Source: Ciona savignyi (Eukaryota; Chordata; Ascidiacea; Phlebobranchia; Cionidae). From it: DNA of 64,000 nt. The notes below the pieces were generated by a model, which was given only the letters and a program-made list of their open reading frames with translations, did not search any database and was not told the origin of the DNA. Positions within the stretch are counted from its first letter, which is position 1, and each line of letters starts with the position of its first letter. The stretch lies in the NCBI GenBank assembly GCA_000149265.1, contig CH003145.1, forward strand, positions 471,333 through 535,332. The letters are read 5' to 3'. Both the position numbers and the translations under genes were made by a program. Shown one piece after another: positions 1-10,614 of this stretch.

Positions 1-255
1 TAAACAGTTCATTTTCAAGAAAACTTACTTAATTATATATTCAATTTTATTTCATCTTGACGCCCTTGTAGTATAACTTTGGGTATAAACATATCTGTCC
101 CCAAATGTTTTTTTTTTCTTTTTTCATGTAGCAACTGTTTCTTTGTTATAATTATCAAGTTTTTTTTTGTAAAACTGGTTAAAATAAAACAAAAAACACT
201 CTGAACAAAAACTATTTAAAATCATGATGTCACTGGCCGATGTATTTCTTCTCAG

Positions 256-716
256 TTCCAGGTTCCCATCCAGTCCCTGGAGGGGAATTCCCTGCTCCTG
301 GACCAGCGGTGATACTAATGAAGAACATGCCCCCGCCGAGATCATTCAAAGGTCCATTTGTTAAGATTGATGACCTTATGGATAAGTTTGCAGACTGTTC
401 ACTTCCCAGTGGTGAGTTGTTCTTGATATCAACTTTCATGTTTGCATGGATGTTGATATTGTAAGCAGGTAAAAAAGTTTCCTAACTAACATTTTGTACT
501 ATTCTCCTAGAGGAGGATTGGCTGAAGCAAGTAAACAGTGGGGGTGGGGGTCACACTTTCTCTGTGTCGAGTGGCCAAAGCAACCTGCGATTTGCTGGGG
601 TGAAACGATCATCTTCTCGTGGTGATTCAGATGATGAGTCGTCGGTAAACTCACGCTCATCAGTTCCCCCAGTGCACGATATATACCGCGCTCGTCAGCA
701 GAAGCGGGTAAAGTGA
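256..716 (+). CDS. CSTF3: Cleavage stimulation factor subunit 3 (CstF-77), last two coding exons
   Basis: CstF-77 scaffolds the CstF complex, which binds the GU-rich element downstream of the poly(A) signal and acts in nuclear 3'-end cleavage of pre-mRNA. Only the C-terminal end is in the window; upstream HAT-repeat exons lie before position 1. Exons are 256-411 and 511-716, joined in frame through a split codon (acceptor at 255, donor GT at 412-413, acceptor at 510). The first exon carries the proline-rich stretch followed by the conserved segment reading [20 protein letters not shown]. The last exon has a glycine-rich, then serine/acidic linker and ends in [16 protein letters not shown], nearly identical to the vertebrate C-terminus, with TGA at 714-716. 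The identification is firm because this tail is family-specific. The linker between the two conserved blocks is divergent in sequence. Confidence 0.93.
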
Positions 717-2041
717 AAAACGCTTTATGTGGCTAAAATTCATTGGTGGAAGGTTTTATAAGAAAAATTGATCATAATGCACCTAGCATGGTCAACGTTT
801 ATGGGAATACACATAATACTTGAAACCAAACTGAAAATCAGTAAATGTTAGATTCTATTACGAAAAATTTGTGGGAAATAACAGTGGTGCTGCTTATTTA
901 ACAAAATACTTCCTCTGCATTCTTATTGAAATTTGTCATTTTACTGTTGCTTTTTTCTTGTACTGCTGCCCAGTGTAAAGAATTTCATCTTAGGTTTCTG
1001 GCCATTGGTCGAAATAAACATGTGTATATAAAACAGTTGGTGGTCAATTTCCATTATTTTACAGGTGTAAAAAGTAATGGAGTAATACTTCTTTAAGTGT
1101 GTAATTTTATTTTTGGAGTACAGTTGTTCCTCACATATTTTACTATGTGTTGCTGCATACAATGGATTAATCAGGTTTTGAATTATTAAGTATTGTACCA
1201 ACCATTGTAACATTTGGGTACACTCGTTCATACATCAAAAACTAATAATATTCATATTCAACACATTGCAATGGTGTTGGTAACCTGACAGCAAGGTAAT
1301 ATCACAATTGCCTTTGCCCACACTTCGCAGGCAGCAGCTATACACCAGTAACCGATCAAACCAATTTTTAGTCATCAATTATATGCGGTCTCTGTTGGAC
1401 TTAATGTAACAGTTCACTGCACAATGCATAGCTAATTTATTTACAGAACTCTTCCCTTCTCAAATCTCACAAAAAAATAAAAATATTGCACAATGACATA
1501 ATTTACACCAACGATGATAAAATAATCTACACTGCTGCCTGCTGCACCAATGACAAATCTAGAATGTTCTAAAAATAAATAGCTTCATATGAAGTTGTTA
1601 GCACAAGCAAATCAATAAAATAAATAGTACATTGCAAAAGACACAATAATAAGGCCCTATGTATTTATAGAAATAAAAATATAAGACGGATTAAGAATTT
1701 TGTAACAAGGTATTAATGCCCTTTCTACAAAGAGTGCAAAAATAAAAATACATTTTTTAGAAGACACATTCATTACCCATTAAAATACATACACGGTGAG
1801 AACAGACAGTATGTCCAAAACAATAAACACGATAAAAATCAAAGTGACAAATTTTACAAATAGTATAGAGGCTTATTTGGAAAAAAGGCATAAAGTCATA
1901 GGAAACCATGATGGTATATTTCATAATTAATACTATTGTCATATTAAATTGCCATCCAAACTTCTTTCTTTGTCAAATGTTCGCCAGTCAAACTAATAAA
2001 TATTCTCCAAACTGACCAGTTCAATTAATTAAAATTTAACT
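717..2041. other. Intergenic: CSTF3 3' UTR and convergent TMCO4 end
   Basis: AT-rich stretch between two convergent genes. It should hold the CSTF3 3' UTR. AATAAA-like signals on the plus strand occur at 1013-1018 and in several A-rich places after 1470, so the true poly(A) site cannot be chosen by eye. No convincing exon or RNA gene is seen; the open frames on either strand (for example 941-1231 and 1757-1942) are low-complexity and unsupported. Confidence 0.5.
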
Positions 2042-2047
2042 TTTATT
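2042..2047 (-). terminator. Putative TMCO4 polyadenylation signal (AATAAA)
   Basis: AATAAA on the minus strand about 35 bases after the TMCO4 stop codon. A 3' UTR this short would be unusual in vertebrates but is plausible for a compact tunicate gene. No transcript evidence is available. Confidence 0.4.
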
Positions 2048-2082
2048 CTGCAAGTAACGGTTCATCCTAGTTTTCTGCAAAA

Positions 2083-5000
2083 TTATCCATCGTCCACGAT
2101 TGGATTGCAAGATTTGCTTTTTACAGGTGCAACATGCTCACTGGTGGAGTTTATCTCCGGCATGCTCAGTGATTTCAGTTGACCATTTGAATCTCGCACT
2201 GTTTCTCTTGTTCTGTGTAAAATTATTTGGTTAAACTTTTAAAAGAATGTTTTTGTCTTGCAGGTGTTAATCAATTTATGTATCCCTGTCAAACAAAATG
2301 CGATTAGTTAGTTAATGGAGAAAGCAAATCACCCCATTTTGTTAAACTGTGTTGCAATGTCCAATTAAATACTATTATATATGTGCTGCACTACTGACAA
2401 AGCAATTTCAGAGAAATGGTTGATTAGTCTTCGTGATCACTTATTTAAATCTAGCTATTTGTAGGCACTAGACTAGCTAGTTCCTAAGAACACTGTCCTT
2501 GGTGCAATACAGTTTTCATCAACCACCCATCCGTATAAAAATACCAGTTCCAACCCACCTGACACCAATTGCTGACAACACACCATCCATGTTCTTTGCG
2601 TAATCGAGATGTCCTTCGATGATGGAACTCAAATCGATATTAATCATTCTACGGTTGTCCCAGTTGATTGGTTGGAGGCCGGCGATCTCCACTTGGCGGG
2701 AACTCGTGCGATATAGAAATCTTAGCAACCAGTCCGTCCTGACAGTCAGTATAGTTTTAAAGGTTTGTGTTGTGTTGGCATACTGGTATTTACTACAGGT
2801 TTAGTTTATGTTTAGCTTTTTGTTGCGTTCGTGTGTTCTATTTGTAAATACAAGAGGAGGCTTTTTTTTCAACATTATGTGCTTGGTATGAAGCTCTTTA
2901 TTTTGTAAAATTCTAAACCTAATGGTGATGCTAATAGTGATTGGAAATAGAGTTATCTTAGTATTACAAGTAGAATAGAACATAACCTTATGCAAAATTA
3001 CCTGCAATAACCATTAGTTATATGGCCAGCCACGACACTTGAAAATTTTGCCCAATCTTCAGCTTTCCCACTCACTGGTCCACCCAGTATATAAATATCT
3101 TCAATAATCCCACTGTTATCTGGAGACCAGGCGTTAATTTAGATAAAAAGGGAGTGTTAAAGTTTTGGAATAGCTTAAGCAATGGGTCAGACCGTATAAC
3201 ATGTATATTTTGTTATATCAACTTTTACAAGATGAAATATGAAGTGCAAAGTTATGGTTAAATGTAAATAAGTATGGAAGCAATAATGATAAAAAATATG
3301 TGACATTGACGCCCTCAGCCAATAAGGAACAGTCAAAATGTACAGTAAAAAAACAACTTTAGATAATATTTACTTTTTCGTTTTGCCAATTCTTCCAAGC
3401 AAAAATAAATGACCCTTGCTCCAAGACTGAAGCCAATTAAAGAGACCGGTCTTTGCCCATGTTCCCTGGCAAGCAACACTTCAGCGAGCTGTCTGCCCAC
3501 CTAACACAAATAAATATTCTCAAACTATAAATAGATGTTATTCCACCAATAGAATTTCCTTCTAGGGTTTTTTTTACTCTTTCCACTTCAATCTTCTAAA
3601 GCCAGCTTCTCCCTTGGTACTGAGATGGCTTGCACACTTTTGATTCATTAAGTTTATTAATTTTGATTTTTTTAGTTTTCTGCCACAACTTGCATTAATT
3701 TTGATTTATATGTGGTTTAACAGCCACATCATTGTTTTTCTTCATTATACCGCAGGTATTCACTGATGTTNNNNNNNNNNNNNNNNNNNNNNNNNNNNNN
3801 NNNNNNNNNNNNNNNNNNNNNNNNNNNNNNNNNNNNNNNNNNNNNNNNNNNNNNNNNNNNNNNNNNNNNNTGAGGAAGAAATAAAAAAACTAAACTCATT
3901 TTTTTCAAGTTTCAGTTAAACTTTTCTTGAAAAAATAAAGCAGCAAACTTTCAAGTTACTGCATTTGAGTCGGCATCTAAACTCTATACAGAAAAAATGT
4001 CTACGATGACATGTTAAAAAGTCATAGTTTATAATAACACATTTTAAGCAACAGTATTAAGTTTCGTAGCTTTTTCCTGTTTCTTTGCTAATTTTATAAA
4101 TTATCCTTGTAATGGTTTTATATATTTAGTTTGCACAACAAACGAATAACCATTAACAAGATATATTCACCTGCACAGATCTCTGCAGACACACACTCCA
4201 TGGGTTGTCAATAACACCGGCCACTGAGACTATCGATGCTGGCCAAGCTACTGCGGCTATTAAACCTAAAAAAAGGAAATAAAACAGTTGGTTTTAAATT
4301 TTTTATCCGATTTTTATATAATTTACAGACGCAAAACAAAAATATAATATGAATTTGGTCATAATTTTAATCACGAAAATTTTTAGGTTACATCTAACCA
4401 AACTATGCAAGACAACTTATCAAGTCTGCTGGCTGCTGCATTCCAGAATTTGCATGTACCAGTAGCACTTCAATTTTCCATATTTTACATGACTTTACAT
4501 TAATTGTGTGAAACCAATCAATAGGTTTGGTGCTTATTAAACGTCAAAGTGGCCATACACCCTCTACCCTAACCACAACAGCTTACCAGCAAGAGCAGTG
4601 TACTTAAGTGCTTCAGCGGCAGCGTAGCTCATAATGGTCTCCAGTATATATTCCAACGCATTACCAAGTCGCATTAAGTGCTCTCCCTCCCACACCAAAC
4701 TGTATTGCTCTCTTGATTGAAGCAAGTGCCTCCATGGGAAAATGAAGTTGTCTGAATAAAGCAATGACTAATAATGTTTTATTGTTTATTTTATAAACTA
4801 GTTTAACCCCCCCAAAAAAACAATTTTAAAAATGTAATTTTTGTCTAGAGACTTTCTTTTTTCCTGTTAGTTAACATACTTTCATAGTACAAAACAAACT
4901 CATAATTATTATGTGCAATCAGCCATGATATGACCAAAATATATAACACATATCATACTGCTTGTCATAGTCATACTTGTTTATTAGGTGTGTTTTAAGG

Positions 5001-7923
5001 CTTAGCAGACACATGATGCAATTTTATGAGCTTTCGATATTAATCCCTTGCCTATGGCCTCTTATTATAGGATCAGCAATTTAATCAATATATGAAATAA
5101 TTAGTCAATGATTACATCAATACATCTTTTATTTTGACAAAGATATAAAAAATTAACTTTCATACCTATGTCCGCAGTCCCTATCAGCATTCCAGATAAC
5201 ATAGGTAGTCGTAGTAATATATAATATTATTTTGTATAATGAGCAATTATACAACTAGCCAAACGCTTGATAATAACAGTAATGGTTAACCAAATGATCC
5301 AATCTAAAAATTCTCCTAACGCAGAATCTATTGATATAGTGATGGTTTTAAAACATTTTAATATCTTCTGATTGTACTCGATTTGTTTGGTGCAGAGGTA
5401 GTCCACTAATTCCAAGTACCTTTTTCGGTAATAATTGACTTCAACACATGGGGTTGTTTAATGTATGACCTGCTGGTAGTTCAAACATTATATTATAATG
5501 TTATTAAAATTTTGTGCAAATCTCACAAAAACTTACTCTCATTATCTCCAGACAACCAGCCTGAAATAGCAATTGTGACTGACAGTTGATGTGAGATGGT
5601 GAGTGGTTTGAAAAGGAACTGATCAATTCCTCCAACTCGTCTCTTCATCTTATACCCAGTTAGCCCTGCTCCTGCAGCTCCAAATAAGGAGGTGATAACA
5701 GCGATGCCAGCCACTGATCCAAGAGCAGCAGCTGAGGTTCCTCCAATGATCGCTCCTGGATGGTGGAGGATCTGCATCAGTTTGGGAAGCACCAACAAAA
5801 CACTATGTAAGCAGTTGATGTACTATTACAAATTGGCATACATGGTGTTGGTATTGCAGAATTGATAACATAATTCCATGAAAAGTGAAAGCACACATGA
5901 CTACATATATTGTGCATTGCTACAAAATACAACTAAATTTAATGGTCACAACTAGATTTCTCACCTGCCCCTGCAGCCACTAGAGGTGCTGCAAGACCAC
6001 CTGTTAAACCAATAAGAGCTCCTCCTCCTGCTGTGGCTAAACCAATCAGAGCAAAACGTTTAATTTTTTGATTCCGAGCTCGCTTTGTGCGTACAGAATC
6101 ATTCTCTCTGCAATTTGTTTCCTGGGTGTCACTTTTCAACCAATATAAATCTGGACTAAATGGGCAGTACTGGGAAAACCAGATTATATAGAGTTTGTTT
6201 TTAAAATCAATAAACATAATTTAATTTACACAGTCTTAAAATGCACAGGAATAGCTTAGCAGACTGCTTGAGGGCATCCCATTACAATGAGGATATATAT
6301 TACTGTAGCAAAATTAAACCTTCACATTAGCACATTTAGATTCAATTCACTAAAAAACTTATAACTCACGAGTTTTCCTTTTCAGTTCGCTCTCTTAGCA
6401 TCCGGACAAGAGTCTCCTCCACATCTTCCAAGTCCTCCAGCTGGATGTGAAGTTGCCATGTAACATGTCTGATCAGGAACCGAGATCGTGAATCGTATTT
6501 TCCGTTGCACGACTTCACGCACCAATGCACAAGGTCTTTAACCAGGATTAAAGGGTTTTCCTGAAACAAAACTTTGAGCAAACGGTTGAATTGCAAAAGA
6601 TAAAGCAATATAAAAATGTTTTTTTTTTTCAAGAGTTTTCATGGGAGCCACAGAACATAGCCATTGAGATAGAAATAGATATAGTTAAATATTTTTAACA
6701 CAAATATAATTTAATAAATGATAACAATTTGGATTTAAATATCATTCCATGTTTATATTCAACTTTATTATCTTTGTTATACGAAACCATATGCCTGTTG
6801 CTGGTATAAATATATTATATACTGCTAGCCGTCGCTTAGTCTTAGTTCTATTAAGTTTTTAGAAATAGAATATAACAGATTCGTTAACCTTGACAACACC
6901 ATTTGAAAGCAAATTCTCGACAAAAATCTCACTCCCTTGTGAGCCGTGGCCATCAGACAGCGCCTGCATTGTGTTACTTACTCCGACTGGTAAGTGCAGA
7001 TGGCCAACCAAAGAAGAAATAAATCCATGACGATAATCCCTGTTGCACAAATTGTCAAAAGTTTAACACTGTGTCGGTATCTAAAAAAATACACATTTTA
7101 CTAAGGTTTGTGAGTATCGATGGAATTAAAGTATAGTAGGCCTGACAAGTTCCAGGGTAATTTGTCTTTAACTATTGCTTTTAATTTAGGATGGGATATC
7201 TATCATGTTGGTGGGATAACTGGTGGTACATTAGTTTAAATTCCTCATACCTTGGTTGGAATTTTTTAAGTTTACCCCTGTCAGGATTGAGATCTGTGTT
7301 TTGATGGGTACCGGTAATGAAAAATGACAGCAGCTAACATCCTGCTACCCTTTTTAGGAAAGTTAAACACCTCCTAATCTTTCATAACTATTATTAAACA
7401 TTATCATGATTGAAAATGAATGTGTTTTGGTCATTATCATAACACTAACAAAAAGAATCAGTCCTGATCCAGGTTGATGAATAAAATATGATTGGATGTT
7501 ACGACATTCATTTCTACTGTTTAGTTTGACCCATTAATTTATTGTTTAGACAACAAGCGCTAAGTGCTTTGCCCAAATATCGTTATATCTTTCTGCAGTG
7601 AAAAAATCTTGGTTTACAGTTTGCAATTCTTTTGTGCACACACAAAAAAGTTCAGGCTGTATTTTGATGCTCTAATCAATCAAGTCAGCAAGGCTGCAGC
7701 GGGGCAGTGAGCAAAAATGCAACATACATACAACTTACGTATTATGTGGCATATCATAGAGCAAACTCAATGAAACAGCACAAAGACCAGCATAACTAAA
7801 TTTAGAAATATCATTTAAAGATTCGGCGAATGATTCTTTACAAGCGAATACATTAATTTCTTCTTCTTTATTTGGCTTGTCTTGTATGTCTTTATGTGTG
7901 TCAGTATCACCATTATTATCCAT
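2083..7923 (-). CDS. TMCO4: Transmembrane and coiled-coil domain protein 4 (DUF726 family)
   Basis: Complete gene in 11 coding exons: 7739-7923, 6889-7039, 6370-6560, 5965-6107, 5537-5755, 4587-4751, 4171-4265, 3374-3500, 3002-3119, 2559-2738, 2083-2212. All splice phases agree and the coding length is 1704 nt (567 aa; human about 634). Exons 4-5 encode a Gly/Ala-rich hydrophobic region followed by GSVAGIAVITSLFGAAGAG, the family hallmark, and exon 7 adds another hydrophobic helix. Exon 8 carries GFSLGAR, a G-x-S-x-G nucleophile elbow, so an alpha/beta-hydrolase fold is expected (DUF726 family knowledge). The substrate is unknown. Exon 10 carries the conserved LYRTSSRQVEIAGLQPI and GHLDYA blocks. 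The exon 5 acceptor at 5756 was chosen over one 16 bases upstream because only it keeps phase. Gap 3771-3870 falls in intron 7 and does not interrupt coding. Confidence 0.93.
3771..3870. other. Assembly gap (100 N) in TMCO4 intron 7
   Basis: Exactly 100 N, the conventional placeholder for a gap of unknown length. Coding exons on both sides (3374-3500 and 4171-4265) join in frame, so no exon need be missing. No shared sequence is visible at the two flanks. Confidence 0.95.
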
Positions 7924-8797
7924 GTTCAGTATTTAAACTGTACTCAGTTAACATATGTAAGCCAAACTAACTAAAGATTATCTTTAAATTAGTGAACCTA
8001 TGAGGGATATTACACTAATTATATATTTTAACACCAGCTGAAAAGAAACAATTTTTGGTGCAGCTAAGTTTACGGTACGTGCGTCCTTTTTTTATTTAAT
8101 ACTTAAAATTACATATTTAAAAAAACATACAACGTTAAATTCTTACTAATTAAATTGTTAAAATAAAGAACCAGGAATGCGTCACAGAAACCCATATCTC
8201 ACTATTTGGGTTAAAGTACTTTATTTCAATCATCTTTAAAAAATAAACAAAAAATAACAGGGAAAGTACCGCTTGACAGAACTTTTATAGAAATTTTATA
8301 GAAAAACAAAACATAGATAGTCGATTACCGCGTGCTCACCATCCGGTTACCAAAGCTATTACAGTTTGTTGTCCATTTTGTCATTTTACTGCGTTAGCCA
8401 AACTTTTAATTAACCTTACTTTTATTATGACTCCCTCTTTAAAAAAGGAACATATTGTTTTGTCCGTTTTTTGTCTTTAGACGCTTTGACGGGGTGTCTT
8501 CTCGTCCGAAATCATCTACTAGAAGTAGTATTTAAATCGGAACAAAAATACAGATTTGTAAAAAATCATGAAGAAGTTCTACAGTCTTAAAAGTTACACA
8601 ATATTATAATCAAGCCAAGCTCTTTCGAAGGAGCACGGTTTGTTACTTATATTTTTATTTTAATTACTTCGGACACTTTCTGCTTGAAGAAACAACAGTA
8701 ATAATTTGGTTAAAACATTCAGCAATGTTAGTTAGGTCCAAACATCCGAGAATCTAACAAAAGTATATGTATATATACTAATCTAACAAAGGTATAC
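7924..8797. other. TMCO4 upstream region with a repeat X end fragment
   Basis: Presumed TMCO4 promoter and 5' UTR, AT-rich. At about 8449-8505 lies an inverted piece of the repeat X terminus (the T-rich tract after TGTCCG plus an ACGCTTTGAC-like end), the same motif found reversed at 9836-9890 and 19569-19640. No other gene or RNA is recognised. Confidence 0.45.
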
Positions 8798-9929
8798 AAA
8801 ACTAGAGAGTGTCAACCACGTGTTTACCAACACTATTTGTAAAACACATGTTGTATGCCATATATTCATGCTACAGGGTCCCTAACCACAATTTTATACA
8901 CCAAGTATGTAGTTTGTTTCTGCAAGCATAAACGCATGGGTCCCATAGTTAACCAACCAAACTTATTTTCCATGTGTAGTTAAATAAAGAATAAACTTCC
9001 CAAATTTACAAATATTTCACCACAAATGCTTTAAATTAAAGCTTCTTTTCAAGCGCTGTAGTGAAATAAAGCTAAATTCCCAGAACAGCCCGATTTAGTT
9101 TTTCATGGTTTCGGGAAATTCCCCTGGGTTTAGTGGATAAGTTTCTGTTTTTACATAAGTAGGTCATGTTATGTAACAATTCTTAAAGTTTTAATCTGAT
9201 ACTGTCGACTTGTTGGAGATGTCAGTGCAATATGGCATGCCTGTCACAATCATAATTCGGGAACATATCTTTGTTTTTAAGGAAATTACCCTATGTAAAT
9301 GTTTTCTTTTTTTTTTAATTTGCACAGAGTGTCTAATGGTCCAAGATTTTTAGGTTTTTAACGTATCAAGGGAATTCCCCTGGATTTATTACCCAAAATT
9401 TTAGTTTCTGCTCATCTAGACCATGTGGTCCTACAAATGACAGAGTTTCATTGGGATTCCATTATCCCTTCTGTTAGATGTCGGAGCCACAATCCATGCC
9501 TGTCACAATCTTGATTTAGAAACATATCTTCAATTTTAGGGTATTTCTCTAGGTAAATATTTTGTTTCTTCTAATTGGTAACGCAGTGGCTAACACGCTA
9601 CTATTTTACCAAATCTGATCAAAATTGGAGCAGCCGTTCATGCGCTATGCCAAAAAAGGTAATTTTTTTGAAAAAAATACCGTTTTGGTTTTTCACCTGC
9701 CACGGGAATTCCCCTAGGTATATTACCCAAAATTTTAATTTCTGTTCATCTAGACCATGTGGTCTAACAAATGACTAAGTTTCATTGCGATTCCATTATC
9801 CCTTCTGGTATATGTCGGAGCCACAAGCCATGCCTGTCAAGCGTTTGACGAAAAAAACGAAAAAAAAAACGAAAAAAAAACGGACAAAAACAATATGTGT
9901 CCCATTTTTTCAAATGGGACCCATAATTA
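8798..9929 (+). repeat. Repeat X, copy 1
   Basis: Interspersed repeat unrelated to the SINE. It starts with a conserved head (ACTAGAGAGTGTCAACCACG, then a block with GCAAGCATAAACGCATGGGT). It continues as tandem units of roughly 260-330 bp, each carrying an AT-rich body around a palindromic core close to GGGGAATTCCCC (here at 9113, 9370 and 9703). It ends with a GTCAAGCGTTTGACG motif, an A-rich tract and a small hairpin (GTCCCATTT/AAATGGGAC). No reading frame in it looks coding. Other copies are at 16686-18335, 18336-19708 and, reversed and truncated, 57905-58597. The transposon class is not established. Confidence 0.75.
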
Positions 9930-10321
9930 GATCAGTCATAATGTGTCGTGAAAGGAGGGTCTGATGCCTTTCTTGCGCATCCAGACTGGATTCATGGAGT
10001 CTCCCGCCCACATATCTCATTTACAACAAACAGGCATCTGCAGCGAAGCCGAATGTAGCGTGATCGTTGAGAACAACGATTCATGGTTGGACAGCTGCTT
10101 CATTCCAGCAGCAAACACTTTGGTGAAGATATCCCGTCCGCGGAAATTCACCTTTATAAATGAACCAACTTTATATTGGAGAGCAGAGCCTCTTCTAGTT
10201 CCAAATGGGATAAATTCCTCGTCCACGGGAATTTTGAGGGGTGGAAAATACGAGGACGACACGACTTCCAAAAAAGGTACTTGCGAAACCAAGTGGTGAG
10301 AGAGAATGGGCGGTCCAAGGA
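9930..10321 (-). other. Anonymous coding-like open frame next to a SINE
   Basis: The minus strand carries an uninterrupted frame, about 10017-10328, ending in a stop just after ...SLQMPVCCK. Its composition (balanced hydrophobic and charged residues, beta-strand-like runs such as KVGSFIKVNFRGRD) is more protein-like than the surrounding frames. Its 5' side runs straight into the tail of the SINE at 10322-10614. It may be a terminal exon whose upstream part was displaced, a gene relic, or chance. No family is recognised and no partner exon was found. Confidence 0.25.
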
Positions 10322-10614
10322 AATTCATGTTTTATCCTCGTGAGTGGGGAAACAAATCGTCACATTACCTCGCAACCACTGTCGGGTTACTGGAGCTATT
10401 GCTGTATTGGGTTACCGGATCCGGTAAACAACACATATGTTGTGTGTGAAACACTCGTTTCTTTAATTAATAGAATCCATTAATCCGATGGGTTCAGGCA
10501 ATGTCCGTTGAGTGCTTCACCAAGGACACAACCGATAAGCTAGCGACCAGATTCGAACCTGCAACGCTTCGGCTGAAACGCAACACACAACCCACCAAGC
10601 TAATAGGTCGGACC
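10322..10614 (-). mobile_element. tRNA-derived SINE
   Basis: Full-length but diverged copy on the minus strand. The 5' head (near 10614) is tRNA-like, with an A-box-like TTAGCTTGGTGG and a near-perfect B box GGTTCGAATCT. The body has the family-specific GTTGTGTCCTTGG block and a CAATAGCTCC block, and the 3' tail reads toward ATAAAACATGAA. Same family as copies at 14158, 44858, 50681, 55917, 57491 and 62104. Pol III promoter function is inferred from the boxes. Confidence 0.8.

Noticed and set aside
5227..5415. Minus-strand frame between TMCO4 exons 5 and 6 as an extra exon
   Set aside because: Exons 5 and 6 join directly in phase to give the conserved TMCO4 sequence, and the frame has no family-like residues.
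5756..5798. Upstream acceptor for TMCO4 exon 5 giving extra residues
   Set aside because: It breaks phase with exon 4; the acceptor at 5756 keeps the Gly/Ala-rich helix continuous.
9834..9900. A-rich tracts as retroposed poly(A) tails
   Set aside because: They recur at the same place in each repeat X copy next to GTCAAGCGTTTGACG, so they are part of that repeat, not independent tails.
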